64,000 bases of DNA from Tamarix chinensis (Eukaryota > Streptophyta > Magnoliopsida > Caryophyllales > Tamaricaceae). The position numbers and the translations under genes are program-made. Location: positions 33,577,090 to 33,641,089 of the forward strand of contig CM060180.1 in the NCBI GenBank assembly GCA_030549775.1, written 5' to 3'. Positions within the stretch are counted from its first letter, which is position 1. Each line of letters starts with the position of its first letter. Shown here in pieces: positions 12,300 to 23,925 of this stretch. Under the pieces are notes generated by a model, which saw only the letters and a program-made list of their open reading frames with translations, had not been told where the DNA came from and did no database searches.

Positions 12300-12493
12300 G
12301 GGAATCTCATGCCCCCTTCTACGTTTCTTTTCCTCGTTAGACTGTAACCCTTTGCCTAATATTTTGGACTATTAAGACAATATTATTCTGTATTTAATTC
12401 TATATTTTTGTTTCTATGGTTGTTTTTAATTTAAACAAATTAACATTTAGTCTTAACACTTAGTATAAGAATAGTAGAGGATGACAGTCATAT
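12300..12493 (+). mobile_element. Probable 3'-part remnant of a large LTR
   Basis: The stretch contains 'ttaacacttagtataagaatagtag', similar to the CACTTGGTATAAGAAAGG segment before the terminal box of the LTR ending at 56803. It is cut off by a TGTAACACCCC terminus at 12494. It may be the continuation of the type-C host split by the type-D insertion. No gene is present. Confidence 0.3.
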
Positions 12494-12640
12494 TGTAACA
12501 CCCCGAGTCGACACGACCACACGGGGCTACCTTGGAGGGCTTTCGGATTGATCGGCTGACCCCACAGATCAACACGAGTCCTTTCAGTACGCTTTGTCCT
12601 CACTCACGCACTTCCCGAGAAATGTTTAGAAAATCATTAA
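12494..12640 (-). mobile_element. Cassandra TRIM LTR fragment
   Basis: In the minus sense it reads GTGAGTGAGGACAAAGCG, then GGACTCGTGTTGATCTGTGG, 'ccctccaaggtagcccc' and 'tcgactcggggtgttaca'. This matches the 3' half of the Cassandra LTRs at 16406 and 16858. It keeps more G and C than those copies, so it has decayed less or comes from another subfamily. The 5S-like half is missing; similarity fades near 12630-12640. Confidence 0.75.
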
Positions 12641-15600
12641 AGGCTTATGGCTGCAAGTGGAATTTCATTATCACCCTCTAAAAGAAGTATAGCTAGGGTG
12701 ATTTGGGAGATATGTGATTGTAGAAATCCTACTTGCCAATATGTGTCCAAGACCCACAAATCCATTTCGAAGGTTTTAGATGAGTCATAGATATGGGGAT
12801 GAAGATGGAGGAAAAGAAAAAATTGAAGTAAATGACATGGGAGAAAGAGGCATCAAAAGATCAACTTCAAGTCAAGTATCACAAAAAAAATCCTTTTCTC
12901 ACTCAAAAATTTGTCATCAATACAAACATATGACTGTTATAATAGAATGTTGAGGCATCAAGCATTTGTAAAGTCAATTTAGTTTATAGTACTTTGAATG
13001 GTGATATACCTATTTTTTTTGGTACAATATTTAAATTAGGTTAAAATATGATTTTTGGGCTAAAACCCTTGTAAAGTAGATTAAGTTCCAACTTTTGGAA
13101 ACAATTAGCAAGGTAATTTTTGGTGAATATAGTGTTTGAATAATGTAGTTATGTGGCCATTACTCAAAAACTATTTTCAAATATTTATATGTGGATCCTT
13201 CTTATTAAGCTCTTTATTTGAAAACACTAATGTAATGCAAGAGGTTTCATGCATAATTAGGTTTTAGTACCTCTATTATAATAAAACTAATTTATAGTTT
13301 TTTATAATAAAAAAAGACATGAGAAGTAATAAAATATCCATGGTGCTTGATTGTTAATGTTGGTATTAGTATCATTGTGGTTGAAAATTTTAGATTCATA
13401 AGCTATAGATGCTTGATATGATCTATGGCTTAATATGATGTAATCAAGTTAATGTGTTGCTGTTACAACTTGTAGTCATTGGTATTTCAAGTTAATCTAC
13501 AACTTTTGGTATCGTAGGTTTCAAAAAATTTTAAAAAAATATATATTTAAAGACAATAAGAACACCTCAAACATGGATAAAAGTTGTGAACCACCAAAAG
13601 ATGCAAAACTAAAGATTTTTAACTAGCACCTTCATATATACTTGAAATACTTTGACCTACATAATAGTATACTTAAATATGCAACATAAAAACCTCATAA
13701 AAAGTATTAAACATATTCTCACACAAAATCCATATTTCACATACCAAATTATCAACAAGGTAAAGCATGATAAAATAACATACTAACATGTAAAAATCTA
13801 TTTAGTAAGAGTTTTGGAGGTTTACTTTGAATATATAAGCTCTAAATAAATAAATAGCATAAAAGATAAAGATCCCCAACCATGGTTGAAATACAAGAGA
13901 ATAAGGCTTTAGAACACTTCACCTTTCTCAACGCAAATCCTCCTTTACTTACTCACTCTAAAAGGGAGTTGGAATATAGTAATTTGAATTTGTATCAAGG
14001 TGCAACATTGGAGGAAGAATGGATAATAAATCCACACCAAAATGGAGGAGGAGGAGGAAGGTGGCAGTTAAAGGATGAAAGAAAAGAGGAAAGAAAGTTA
14101 ACTCGATTCATGTAATAAATAAAGGATAAAAGAGTAACTTAAAATGTAAAATAGTCTAAACTACACCAAAAACTGGGGGAGGGGGGTTTTAATAGCACAT
14201 AAGGCATCAAAGGGCTATCCTCAATCCCTAAATGACAAAGTAAAGGCTAGAAAAGAAAGAAACAAATGTACCTCAGGTTAAGAAGGCAAAATAGTAACTT
14301 TACCAAATAATAAAAAACTATTTTGATCAATACAAGAGAGGCCAACAGAGCTAGTATTAAGGACCAAATAAATGGATAAAATATATCCTAATCAATAATG
14401 AAGATCTAGGATTGGTTCTTATAAGATTAGATTAGAATTAAAAGAAGAAAAATGATCATGGTGGCTTATTATATCTAAAAATATCTTATCAAATCTAAAA
14501 TTAAAAAAATAATAATTACACAATGTTGAAAAATTATTTAGAGGTCAATAACACTAAAATATAATGATCTTCAAAGTTTTATAAATTTCAATTAGCCAAA
14601 AATATCATTTCAGGATAAAAAATGTGATTAACACACACTAGTACAATGAGCAATGTACTATTTCCAACAACTCGATTTGACATTTTAAATTTTGGGAGAT
14701 TGAAAAAATTAGGAGGCACTCAACTATCCACATAAAAAAGAGTCTCAAAAGAGTTTGGACATCATAAGTAGTTTAGAAGTCTCACAAGAGTCAAAATCTT
14801 AAGAAAGGACAATAAAATAAGAATAAAACATTTTAAAAATATATGAAAGGTTTCTAATCTTTCAAAGGATGTAATAAAATGTTCAAAATTAAAAAAAAAT
14901 TCTTGAAATACCAAATATTCTTAACAAATCAAGGTTTTCGAGAAATAAGGTATTACATATTTAACTACCCATGTAATTTATTATGTTTTATTTTGATAAA
15001 AATGATCAAAATTAAGGGAAAAATAGTTCCTTTTAAAAGAAAAAAAACAATGTATTGCACCTCTATGTCACACACGTTATCTTTATCACACCCCTCATAA
15101 TTCAATTACTAGATTCATATATTTGTATTTTTATTTTCTCAAGCACCATCATAGTTTTGGTCCTTTTTAACTACCTATTCAACTTCTTTTATCTTCCACT
15201 CTGTCCTAACATAATCCCATTATGAGTTTCTAGTCCTCCCTCAAGCATTTTCTTATTCTTTTAATTTTATTCCCTCTAACGAACTTTTTATTATAAATAA
15301 GTTAACTTCACTTTGATATTTTGTTAATTTGGGGTAATATGTTGGATGGGGCATGCAACAACAACAAACTCATACAATAGTGAAGGTTTACTAAAATGTG
15401 ATAATAGATGAGGAGTTTTGGAAAATCCAAAGAGGATGGCAACTTGTATTATGAAGAAATGGAATCTTAACATCCAATCAATCATTTGTGGAACAATTTG
15501 TGATAAAAAATTCCATTATTTTTACTGGGTTAATTTGTCTTATGTTAGAACCATAATCACCAATCTTGGTATTACTTTATATAAGTGTATACAATTTACA

Positions 15601-16400
15601 ATCATTTTGTATTGTGTAGCATCATAAGCAAAAATAAACCTTTTTTTTTGCAGTTTATAACTTTTTCTAGCTATATTAGTTATATAACTTTTATTATATC
15701 TATCATATGTTAAAGTTAGGATTTCATGCGATAAAAACTTGACTTTTATATAAATTTATGATAAATTTTCATATTTTTTACTAATCTTTATTTCTTTATT
15801 TCCTTAATTAGGCACTTTGAATACCATCTATACTAATTAAATACTTTGTTTTGATGTTGTTCATTTATAGGTTAAGATAATCACTATATAGCTTATTTAG
15901 TCAAAACTATTTTGCGGAATCTAAAATAATTTAATAATATATAGATAATTAATGATATGAAGGTGAAGATAAATAATGTATAGCTTATTAATTAGTATAT
16001 GAATATGATTTACTTTGATCCTTTTTGTATTGATTTGGTTTGATATGATCCTATAAGTTATAAAAATTGAAATCTATTTGACCAAATCTTATATTTTGCC
16101 AAGGAAGTGTAGAGGTAGATAAACCTTCCTATCATCTCAAATTTTATTTCCTTGAACCATAAAATTCTTTAATTATTCAAGGAAATACTCATTCCGCAAA
16201 GAGTTCACTTAAAAAGATAACAATTCTAGATAAATTATATGCCATCATATTCATCTCTGTGTTAATGTATCTGATCATGATCCCAAATGATGAATGGATG
16301 GTGCCTAATAATGAGGATTGGTCTTGTGGTTTTAGGCTCTTATTTAAAAGGCAAAGTGAATAATTGGAGACACTTTACAGTATTTTATGATGAATAAGGA
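12641..16400. other. About 3.8 kb of AT-rich DNA without a recognisable gene
   Basis: No open frame here has convincing similarity or composition. A short frame at 13882-14115 lies over a GGAGGAGGAGGAGG purine run whose complement looks like the pyrimidine-rich part of a large LTR. GGTATTACA at 14949-14957 matches a large-LTR terminus, so 12641-14957 may be a decayed minus-strand LTR. From 14958 to 16400 I see only AT-rich sequence with poly-A/T runs. Confidence 0.4.
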
Positions 16401-16405
16401 TATAG

Positions 16406-16709
16406 TGTAATACCCCAAGTTGAGCTAAGTGTTATAAGGATTGATCTGGCTACTTATATCGACATAGTATACCATCCGTTTGGTGATTCCGTCCTAAAAA
16501 ATTCATAGTTAAGTGTGCTGGTTGTGAAGCAATTTTAAGATAGGTGACCCTCTTGGGAAGTTTTAGAAAACTTTTGAAAATTTCTCAGGAAGTGGTGAGT
16601 GAGGACAAAGCGCACTAAAAGGACTCGTGTTGATCTATAGGGCCATCTAAGCAATTCAAAAGTGCTCTAAGGTATCCTCCACATGGTTGTATCGACTTAG
16701 AGTGTTATA
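16406..16709 (+). repeat. Cassandra 5' LTR
   Basis: It runs from TGTAATACCCCAAGTTGAGC to CTTAGAGTGTTATA; the final TTACA has become TTATA. The middle third is 5S-like. Confidence 0.9.
16463..16562 (+). other. 5S-rRNA-like segment in the Cassandra 5' LTR (not a functional 5S gene)
   Basis: It contains AGTTAAGTGTGCT (5S: AGTTAAGCGTGCT) and ATAGGTGACCC...GGGAAG (5S: GATGGGTGACCTCCTGGGAAG). These are the regions of the 5S internal RNA polymerase III promoter. Several conserved positions are changed and the 5S 5' end is missing. Confidence 0.85.
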
Positions 16710-16710
16710 A

Positions 16711-16724
16711 ATAGTATTAGAGCA
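16711..16724 (+). other. Cassandra primer-binding site (decayed)
   Basis: ATAGTATTAGAGCA directly follows the LTR. The usual plant primer-binding site for initiator-methionine tRNA is TGGTATCAGAGC; three positions have changed. Confidence 0.7.
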
Positions 16725-16844
16725 AAACCACGATCGTGAGCTAAACTTGGATGAGCCAGTCATCCACCTAGCGGGACAATTCTTGAGATAAAACTATATT
16801 GAGACAGTTAGTGGTTGAGGTGCAATGAGGACATTGTGTTCTTT

Positions 16845-16857
16845 GAGTGGGGGTGAA
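16845..16857 (+). other. Cassandra polypurine tract
   Basis: GAGTGGGGGTGAA lies immediately before the second TGTAATACC, where second-strand priming is expected. Confidence 0.7.
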
Positions 16858-17147
16858 TGTAATACCCTAAGTTGAGCTAGGTGTTATAAGGATTGATTTG
16901 GCTACTTATATCAACATGGCATACCATCTTTTTGGTGATTCCATCCTAAGAACTTCGCAGTTAAGAGTGTTGGCTATGGAGTAATTTGAGGATGGGTGAC
17001 CCTACTAGGAAGTTTAAGAGTTTTTTTAAAAAAATTATTGGGAATTGTGTGAGTGAGGAAAAAGTACACTGAAAGGACTCATGTTGATCTGTGGGGTCAT
17101 TTGGTCAATCCAAAAGCACTCCAAGGTAGCCCCTGTGTGGTCGTATT
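16858..17147 (+). repeat. Cassandra 3' LTR, first part (continues at 18609-18624)
   Basis: It matches the 5' LTR, including a second 5S-like segment (16917-17012) with GCAGTTAAGAGTGTTGG and GGATGGGTGACCCTACTAGG. It stops at GTCGTATT and resumes after the nested element with GACTTGGGGTGTTACA. Confidence 0.9.
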
Positions 17148-18603
17148 TGTAGGACTTTAGCCAAGCGAAACACAATGTAGCGGAATAAAATCAAAGGCTA
17201 AATTTACCAAGAACATATGCTAGATTAAAGACGAACCTACTAGTCACCCGGATTAGGTTACGATTGAATCAGAATCGGCTTGAAGTTGTTAATGGTTTGA
17301 TTGATTTCTTGATCCAATTGGGTTTATTTCAATTGCTGGATTTCAATCTCCTTTGAGCGAGCGAGTGCGAATTGCGTCACACCTCTACCGGTATCCACAC
17401 ACTTTGAATCTGGATCACTAAGGAAGCGTGCTAGCGCCAATGGAACACTCTCTCAATTTCGTGAATAACCAACGTTGGTGGCTAGGTTATTTTCTCACAC
17501 TTAGAGAGAGAGCAAAAAGGTGTATATATAATAAAACCCTAGCTTGGGTATTTATATTAACACTCTAGCCCACCTAGTGGCATTGGACTTGGGCCTTAAT
17601 CACATTAAAACCACTTGAACTTGATGAGATATTAATCATATTAAGATCTCATCTTATCTTTTTGATCCAGTTCAGTTCGGTGTGCGACCCTGTAGGTTCA
17701 CGTAATATTGGCAGTGGACCGAAACTCCTTTCGGGCCCACAAATCATAAGAGGTCTCTAGTAAGACGTTATGACTACCCAAATTACACAAATGTCCTATG
17801 CTTGACATAACCTATTAATAACCCGTATATTTGTCCTTTTGTCACACGATATTTAGATTGAACACAAGGCATTGGTCGTGTCATCCTTGCTATGTTCAAT
17901 CACGCTCTTTCTCGATCACCAAGTAAGACTAACCTTAAACAAACGACACCTCGTTTGCACATGGCCATGCTAACATCAGTCATACTTGTCGAAGGGCTCA
18001 AAGATATCTCTCTCATGTCATGAGAGGGACAAATCCCATCTTGATCAACTATGTGCCTCTATATGATTCACAACATGTCTAATCAATACCTTTATGATCA
18101 CCCCTAATAAGGGTAACGATTGGTAAAGTTAAAACAGAATGATCATCATACCAGCAAATACGAAGATCTCAGGTCAAAGGACGATATACTATTTAGAGAA
18201 CACTGATGACACTTTGCACAATATTTAATACAGTGTCCTCCTACTAGGTCGGTCCAATATCATGTTCCATAACATGTATCTATGTTATTAGTTTGATATC
18301 TCATATCAATGATCAGTGGAACATGATCATCAACTAATCAACATACTAGTCTTATAATCACTAATATCCCTTAATTAGATGATATTAGACTAGGGACAGT
18401 TCTTGAATAATAATCTTTCTATCTATTAGTAGAGTTCCACAATCCAGTCACATACTTGATTATCTACATAAATAATAATTATTCAAAGGGATAACAACAT
18501 TTGAATGAATGCAATCAATTGATGCTTTTATTAATAAGCACAATCACTAAATATGCATATACAAATCATAACATATAATTGGTTCTAGGGCATATTTCCA
18601 TCT
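17148..18603 (-). mobile_element. Solo LTR of an Angela/Tork-like Copia element
   Basis: In the minus sense it opens with TGGAAATATGCCCTAGAACC, very like the well-known 5' end of Angela-type LTRs (TTGGAA(A/T)TATGCCCTAGAG). It closes with TAAAGTCCTACA. A perfect GTATT duplication flanks it (17143-17147, 18604-18608), so the length is 1456 bp. The outermost four bases at the right end have drifted from the expected TGTT. No internal Copia sequence remains: it is a solo LTR formed inside the older Cassandra LTR. Confidence 0.85.
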
Positions 18604-18999
18604 GTATTGACTTGGGGTGTTACATATAGACATGTATTGAATAACCAAATTTTAAAATCCATTTTTTTTCTCTTGTTCTCTTCCCCTACCATTTCTCTGA
18701 TGATTTCTTCCACAACCAAATGATTGAAATGGAGTAAGCTGTGTAAGCCAAGAAAAATACCATAATTTTTTGATTCTCCTATGAATAATTATTATACGAA
18801 TCATACACAATCTATGATGGATGAAGGGCGAGACCACATTAGGGTTATCAATTGTAAGATGGAAGATGGCCATATTACCTAGGCAAAGAGCCCCTCTTTT
18901 CATGATTTTATTTTGAAATACTCAGCAAAGGTCATCTATTTTACATCTTATGAACTATAATGGAAAGAGATAAAATCCATAGGTGAGGAGGAATTTCAA

Positions 19000-19691
19000 G
19001 ATAACCCAATCATCCCCGACGCACAGTGGCCTCAAATTCATCAAACAAGGAGAATAAATCTCTTCATTGATTGTGACATCAATGTCTGGTCATCAAACCA
19101 CTAGGTAGAGCAATAAAATTTGAAATGCTAGATAACAAAATTAGTAGATTATGGAATATTAAGGGACTTACAAGGTAATTTATTTGGGTTCATTTTTTTT
19201 ATTACTAAAACTACACAAATGTGTTGATTTTGAGCACATTCTAATGAGAGGCCTTTAGGTAGTTTTCAATCAATACCTAATTGTGCGTAGGTGGATGCCA
19301 TATGCATCCATTACATCAACCATGTCATGTGTTGGAATTCTTAAATTACCCATATATCTATATGGTGATTCGATAAAACTTAAGGCTATTGGTGATTACA
19401 TTGGAAAATTCATTAGGTTAGATTTGAAGACTAAATATCTGTCTAAGGGTAGATTTGTTAGACTGATAGTTAAGGTAAACCTCTAGAAGCCTATACTCCC
19501 AAATTTTGTTATGGGCACTAATTTATATAATATAGAATATGAGGGACTAAAAATGGTTTGCTTTCATTGACAGTGCCTTGGGCACTTCTAGATCTCTTGT
19601 CCTTCATCACCAACAACTTAAGTAATAGCCATGGGAGAGGAAAGAAGTGTGGCACATAATTTAAATCTGGTAAAGAATTTGAAAAGAAAAC
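19000..19691 (+). pseudogene. LINE ORF1 (Gag-like, DUF4283) 5' part, broken
   Basis: Conceptual translation gives motifs typical of plant L1 ORF1: KPLGRAIKFEMLDNKISRLW near 19093-19155, VVFNQYLIVRRWMP near 19258-19302, LKAIGDYIGKFIRLDLKT near 19380-19430 and YNIEYEGLKMVCFH near 19525-19566. These belong to the N-terminal RNA-binding domain and the start of a CCHC knuckle, whose first cysteine is seen and later ones are lost. ORF1 proteins bind LINE RNA in the ribonucleoprotein. There are at least four stops or frameshifts, and the frame is cut by the solo LTR at 19692. Not functional. Confidence 0.75.
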
Positions 19692-20253
19692 TATAATATA
19701 CTAAATTTTACCTAATCTTGATTAATTAATATCTTAACCTAATTCTTATATTAGGTAATTAATATTTTTATTTTACCCTAATTCCTTAATCCTAAATCTA
19801 ATCATAATCATAATCTTAATTCTTATTCGTCAATATTTTAACCTAAACCTAACCCCAGATGGTTGATAAATTAATTATACCCTTATTCCCTAGTCTAAAT
19901 TTAAACCTAATTCTAATTATAATCTTTATACTAAACTCTTTTCTTTTCTTTTCCCTTTTTCCATCTTCTTTTTCTATTTTCTTTTCCCTTTTCTTTTCTT
20001 CCCTTCTCCCATATCTTAATCACTCTTCTTCATTCTTCCTCTTTTGTTCATACAACCTATTACCCCTCATGGCCTCTTCTTTCCCTTCCCATCCTTGCAC
20101 TATCATTGCCCTGTGTCATCTACCTCACCTACCCTACACCACCATCCATGTTAGTTGCCTGTCCCTTTCCTTAGAACTCTTTTGAGTAAAACCCATGCCA
20201 AAAAGACCTTTCCCATGACCTTAAACCATTAATCATTCCCTAACCCCATTCTT

Positions 20254-20263
20254 ACTATAAATG
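20254..20263 (+). promoter_or_regulatory. Possible TATA box of the LTR at 19692
   Basis: ACTATAAATG lies upstream of a C/T-rich stretch with CA-start contexts. A TATA-like element is found in a comparable place in LTRs 7149, 38279 and 44709. Confidence 0.4.
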
Positions 20264-21884
20264 CCCTTCTTCCCTTTATTTCATTCTTTACATCTCGCAC
20301 ATACTCTCCACATACTTCCTCTCCATTCCCTCAACTTCTTTGTGTTTTATTTAACGCACATCCACCCTTTTCAACCCTCAAACCGCTGCAAAATCCTTAC
20401 CTCCTCACATTGTGAAGTAGCCACATTGTGAGCACTTGAAATTGTTGAGCTTTGGTAACATGAAATATCCACACAAAACATCCCTATTTTCCCCACAACC
20501 TCATACTACAACTAGCTCATACACACCACTATCTTATGCTCCACAACCCCTACCAACACCAATCCTTCACACCATAATGCCACCCCAAAAACATATCCTC
20601 ACACCAAAAAACCCTCATTAGTTTCACTCCTTGACATATCACCTCATGTCTATGTTAAGAGTCCATGTTGCCTCCTTTTGCTACACCAAAATTTACCACA
20701 GCTTGTTTGGCCCTTGCTCGCCTTGGTTTTCTTTAGTTTGTGCTTCACCCTATTTTTCCTTAGCTTTTACTTGGTTATTTTCTTTATTTCTACTTATTCA
20801 TTATCCTTTAATATTAGGTGGTTTTTCAGTGGTCTTGGAGGAGGCATCTTAGGTTATACATGCTTAGAGATTGGGAATGCTTTTGTAGGGATCCATGTCA
20901 TAGTTAGGTTTTTTTGTATGCAATATGTATATTTGCATGAAAAATCATGGTTTGTATTATTATGATGGATAATTTTGATGTATGATATGTTGTGTGGTAT
21001 TGTGGAAAGATGAGTAATATGTGAAATCAGGTGTTTATGAGTATTGTTTAGGTAAGATTATTTTTTAAGTTGAGAAGGTTGGCATGGATAATTTATATAA
21101 ATTGGGATATGATATTTGAATCATATTTATATTTATACTTTTAATTATTTTCATGAGGCTATGGGTTGGAGGTTGAAAAACATTCGTATTGGAACTCGTA
21201 GGTTTTTTGGTAAAAATATGGGTATTTTGGCTATCTTAAAGGCAAATTTGTCAATATGGATAAAATATGGAATATATAATATTTTAATGTGTTGATTAGA
21301 TCAAAATATTCTAAATATATTATTTGTAATATTTGGAGTAATCAATAATGACCTAAGTCCAATTGAATAAGAAAAATGCTTAAATTAGAAATAGTAACCC
21401 TATAAGCGAGGTCATTATCGCATATGTAAAATTTTGGATTTAGACCTTTATTTTTGGATTTTTTTTAGTATTAGAATTTTAGGTATTTTTATTGATTTTG
21501 GTTATTATATGATTCTTATAGGAAAAGTTATGCTTAATTTGTAAAATTAAGGTTTTGTGGATAAAAACCTTAGAAGTAGGCTATTATCGCATGTGTAAGA
21601 CATTGGAATTAGATTTTGATTTTCATATATGTTATCAATAATAATATTTTAAGGATGGGTACTAAATTTGGTGATAAAATGACCATTATGGGAGAAGTTA
21701 TACATATCTTGCAAATGTAGGGGTTCTTAGGGAAAATATGGCTTTTTTCCTTAGGGGATGTATTGTTATTCATGTGGTTGTCTCTTATGTGTTTCAAATA
21801 GTTATGTTAAGACATATTATGTGAATTGCATATCTTTGTGTGTGCCTGCATGATGATCTTGAGATATACTACCACGAATAAGAC

Positions 21885-22340
21885 ACTAATCACTCAAAGT
21901 GAAAGATCACTTGAGTTACAACTAAGGTGTTGTTGGGTCCGTTCCACTAGATGGTAATAGTGGCTTAGGTGTGTTATGCTCTAAGAGGTGCTTCAGTCTA
22001 TTCCACCAAATTAAGAATAGTAGGGTCCTTTTAGCTCAATGTGAATAAGAATATGATCATGAAATAAATAAATAATGGATAAGACATTAATCACTTAGAG
22101 TCAAATATTGAGTGAATCAGATCCTAAGTGTTGTGTCCATTCCACTAAAAAGATAATAATGGCTTAGAAACATTTTTCCCTAAGAGGTGATTTAGACCAT
22201 TTCACCTATTTAAGAATAGTGAACAAGAGAGTGTTGCCCTCATATATATTAGGCCCGTTCTATTAGGCGATAATAGTGGCTTAGGTGTGTTATGTCCTAA
22301 GGGGTCCTTTAGTATGCTCCATTGGATTAAGAATAGTAGG
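21885..22340 (+). repeat. Tandem CCAC...AATAGTGG boxes, type B
   Basis: Boxes such as TTCCACTAGATGGTAATAGT and TTCCACCAAATTAAGAATAG, with 'ggtgtgttatgc' spacers, form sets. Leaders are 'gacactaatcactcaaagtg' (21883) and 'gacattaatcacttagagtc' (22082). Confidence 0.8.
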
Positions 22341-22507
22341 GTTCTTAAACTCAACATAAATAAAATATGGATTATAATTACACCTAGTAATGAGTTCTGA
22401 AATCAACTTGCACCTTGCATCATATCATGTTAACATACATGTATGCCTTTTCTCTTATATGAGCTTATGTATTCTATATAACCCTGATATAGCTATATTG
22501 TTACCTT

Positions 22508-22589
22508 ACTCGGTATATAGTGTATCGATCATCCTTTTCTTGGGTGCTTCTTATTCCCATGAGAAGATGACCTGGGTGTTTGTGTGCAG
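22508..22589 (+). other. Stem-loop block and acceptor-like site, LTR 19692
   Basis: Stems are CGGTAT/GTATCG (pairs by two G-U wobbles), CATCC/GGGTG (one wobble) and CTTCTT/GAGAAG (one wobble). The third differs from CTGCTC/GAGCAG of LTR 44709 on both sides, so pairing is kept while sequence changes. TTTGTGTGCAG ends at 22589. Confidence 0.65.
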
Positions 22590-22994
22590 CTCAACAATGT
22601 CCAATTGGATGACTTTGTTGCTTATGATAGGTTGTTTAGGGAGGAGTGACCTTTTCTGTATGCTTAGGGTTTGGGGATGTAGAGTCATGTTATCAAAATC
22701 TTAGCGGTGGAGGGATACCTTTTGGGACTCATAGTTCCATTATGTTCATTTTATGTATTTTTGGATATTGTACTCGGAGTTAACCTCCACACCTTTATTT
22801 ACATTATGAATTTATCACATTTCCTAGTTTACCATATTTTAAGTTTTTTTTTTTTAAACTTGTTTGCCTTGTATTTGATGTAAGAATGGTATGGTAAGTC
22901 ATGCTTATGTTGAGTATAGTGGTAACACCCAATTATGTTGTTACTACGCTTATACTTAAATAATTTTTTTAATAGTCATTTTTGGGGTGTTACA

Positions 22995-23700
22995 TAAACT
23001 CCTGAATTTGTTGAAGGATTTACCTCATTGTCCATGGATGTTAGTTTCGGGTAGGGGATGTTGCCAGTGTGAAAACAAAAACTTACCCGCAAATACTAGC
23101 CACAACATGACAAATATGGAAGGATCCTTTACTAGCACTCTTGGGAAAAGGATAGTATCAAATAAACTTCACACTTTGAAATACTTAAAAAACTCAAAAC
23201 GAAAGAGAAATTTGAGGGGATTTCTAATAAAGATATCAAAGTCAATATAATAACTAATACCCTTAGGATTTACCCCTTAAAAGATGGTGGTTTCTCCATC
23301 AAAATGTGTAGAAAATACTCCAAGAGGGATCTAATAGGTTGATTTAGATTGCATGATAGAACTAAACTTGAAAAAATAGTACCCACTAAGATCGTAGCCT
23401 TGGGATAGGAAAATGTGTGACAAAATGCAACATACCATTATGGGAGAGAACATGGTAAATACACTATACCTCCTTTAACACTTGGGCTAAAAGGTGAGGG
23501 GAATCGATTGATGATAGTTTTTAACTTAAGAAGGAAGAAGATGGGATATTCTCATTATCATGCAAGTAATTCTAATATAACTATCATGATTCTGCAACAA
23601 CTCAAGATTGAGAAAAAGAACATTATTGATAATGACTCTAGAGGGGGAAATGATTTGAATTTATCTTATCACAGTTGTCATCTATCATGGTCTCTTTTCA
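22995..23700 (+). pseudogene. LINE ORF1 3' part, broken
   Basis: Directly after the solo LTR, a frame reads ...CPWMLVSGRG near 23027-23055. The PWM(L/V)V motif follows the zinc knuckle in plant L1 ORF1 proteins. A basic, low-complexity stretch (KNSKRKRNLRGF) follows. After about 23250 only scattered frames remain up to the ORF2 start. Function would be as for the first part; this copy is dead. Confidence 0.6.
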
Positions 23701-23925
23701 TAATTTGAGGTTTCTATTATGGAATGTTAAGGGTTTGAGGAACCCTTCTTTTCTTCATTATTTCTTTGAATTAGTTCAAACTCATAATCCTTCGTCAATC
23801 ATCTAATTGGAGACTAAGATTAGTGGTGATAAGGTAGATATAGTAATTTGTAAGCTTTAATTTGGCGATAATGTATGAGTTTAGGCTCATGATTTTGTTA
23901 GAGGCATTTAGGTAGTTTGGGAGGA
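23700..23925 (+). pseudogene. LINE ORF2, start of the endonuclease domain
   Basis: The translation gives LLWNVKGLRNPS, then ...PSSII*LETKISG and ...VVWED. These match the start of the L1 apurinic-type endonuclease (WN(V/I)RGL, LLETK, GGIW..W.D). That enzyme nicks target DNA for target-primed reverse transcription. The catalytic glutamate of LETK is visible. The frame stops at the Copia insertion (TSD GAGGA) and continues at 29014. Confidence 0.8.

Larger units (their letters stand above)
16406..18624 (+). mobile_element. Cassandra TRIM retrotransposon, with a nested Copia solo LTR
   Basis: Cassandra elements are short non-autonomous retrotransposons whose LTRs contain a 5S-rRNA-like segment. 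Here a 304-bp LTR (16406-16709), a 148-bp interior and a second LTR of 306 bp (16858-17147 plus 18609-18624) are visible. The whole is flanked by TATAG at 16401-16405 and 18625-18629, a perfect TSD. The interior starts with a segment like the initiator-methionine tRNA primer-binding site and ends with the purine tract GAGTGGGGGTGAA. It codes for no protein, as expected. A 1456-bp solo LTR interrupts the second LTR. The two LTRs differ at many positions, so the insertion is old. Confidence 0.92.
19692..22994 (+). mobile_element. Solo LTR, type B (3303 bp)
   Basis: It starts TATAATATACTAAATTTTAC (a drifted TGTAATACCCTAAATTTTAC) and ends TTTTGGGGTGTTACA. Flanks are AAAAC (19687-19691) and TAAAC (22995-22999), 4/5 identical. 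The flanks lie inside LINE ORF1 and rejoin it. Order of parts: pyrimidine-rich section (19930-20620), TATA-like ACTATAAATG (20254-20263), TTAGGTGGTTTTTCAGTGG near 20815, tandem boxes (21885-22340), stem-loops (22508-22567), acceptor-like TTTGTGTGCAG (ends 22589) and AGTGGTAACACCC (22918-22930). No retrotransposon genes. Confidence 0.85.

Noticed and set aside
16463..17012. Two possible 5S rRNA genes
   Set aside because: Incomplete and altered 5S, no array, no terminator; they are inside Cassandra LTRs with primer-binding site, purine tract and TSD.
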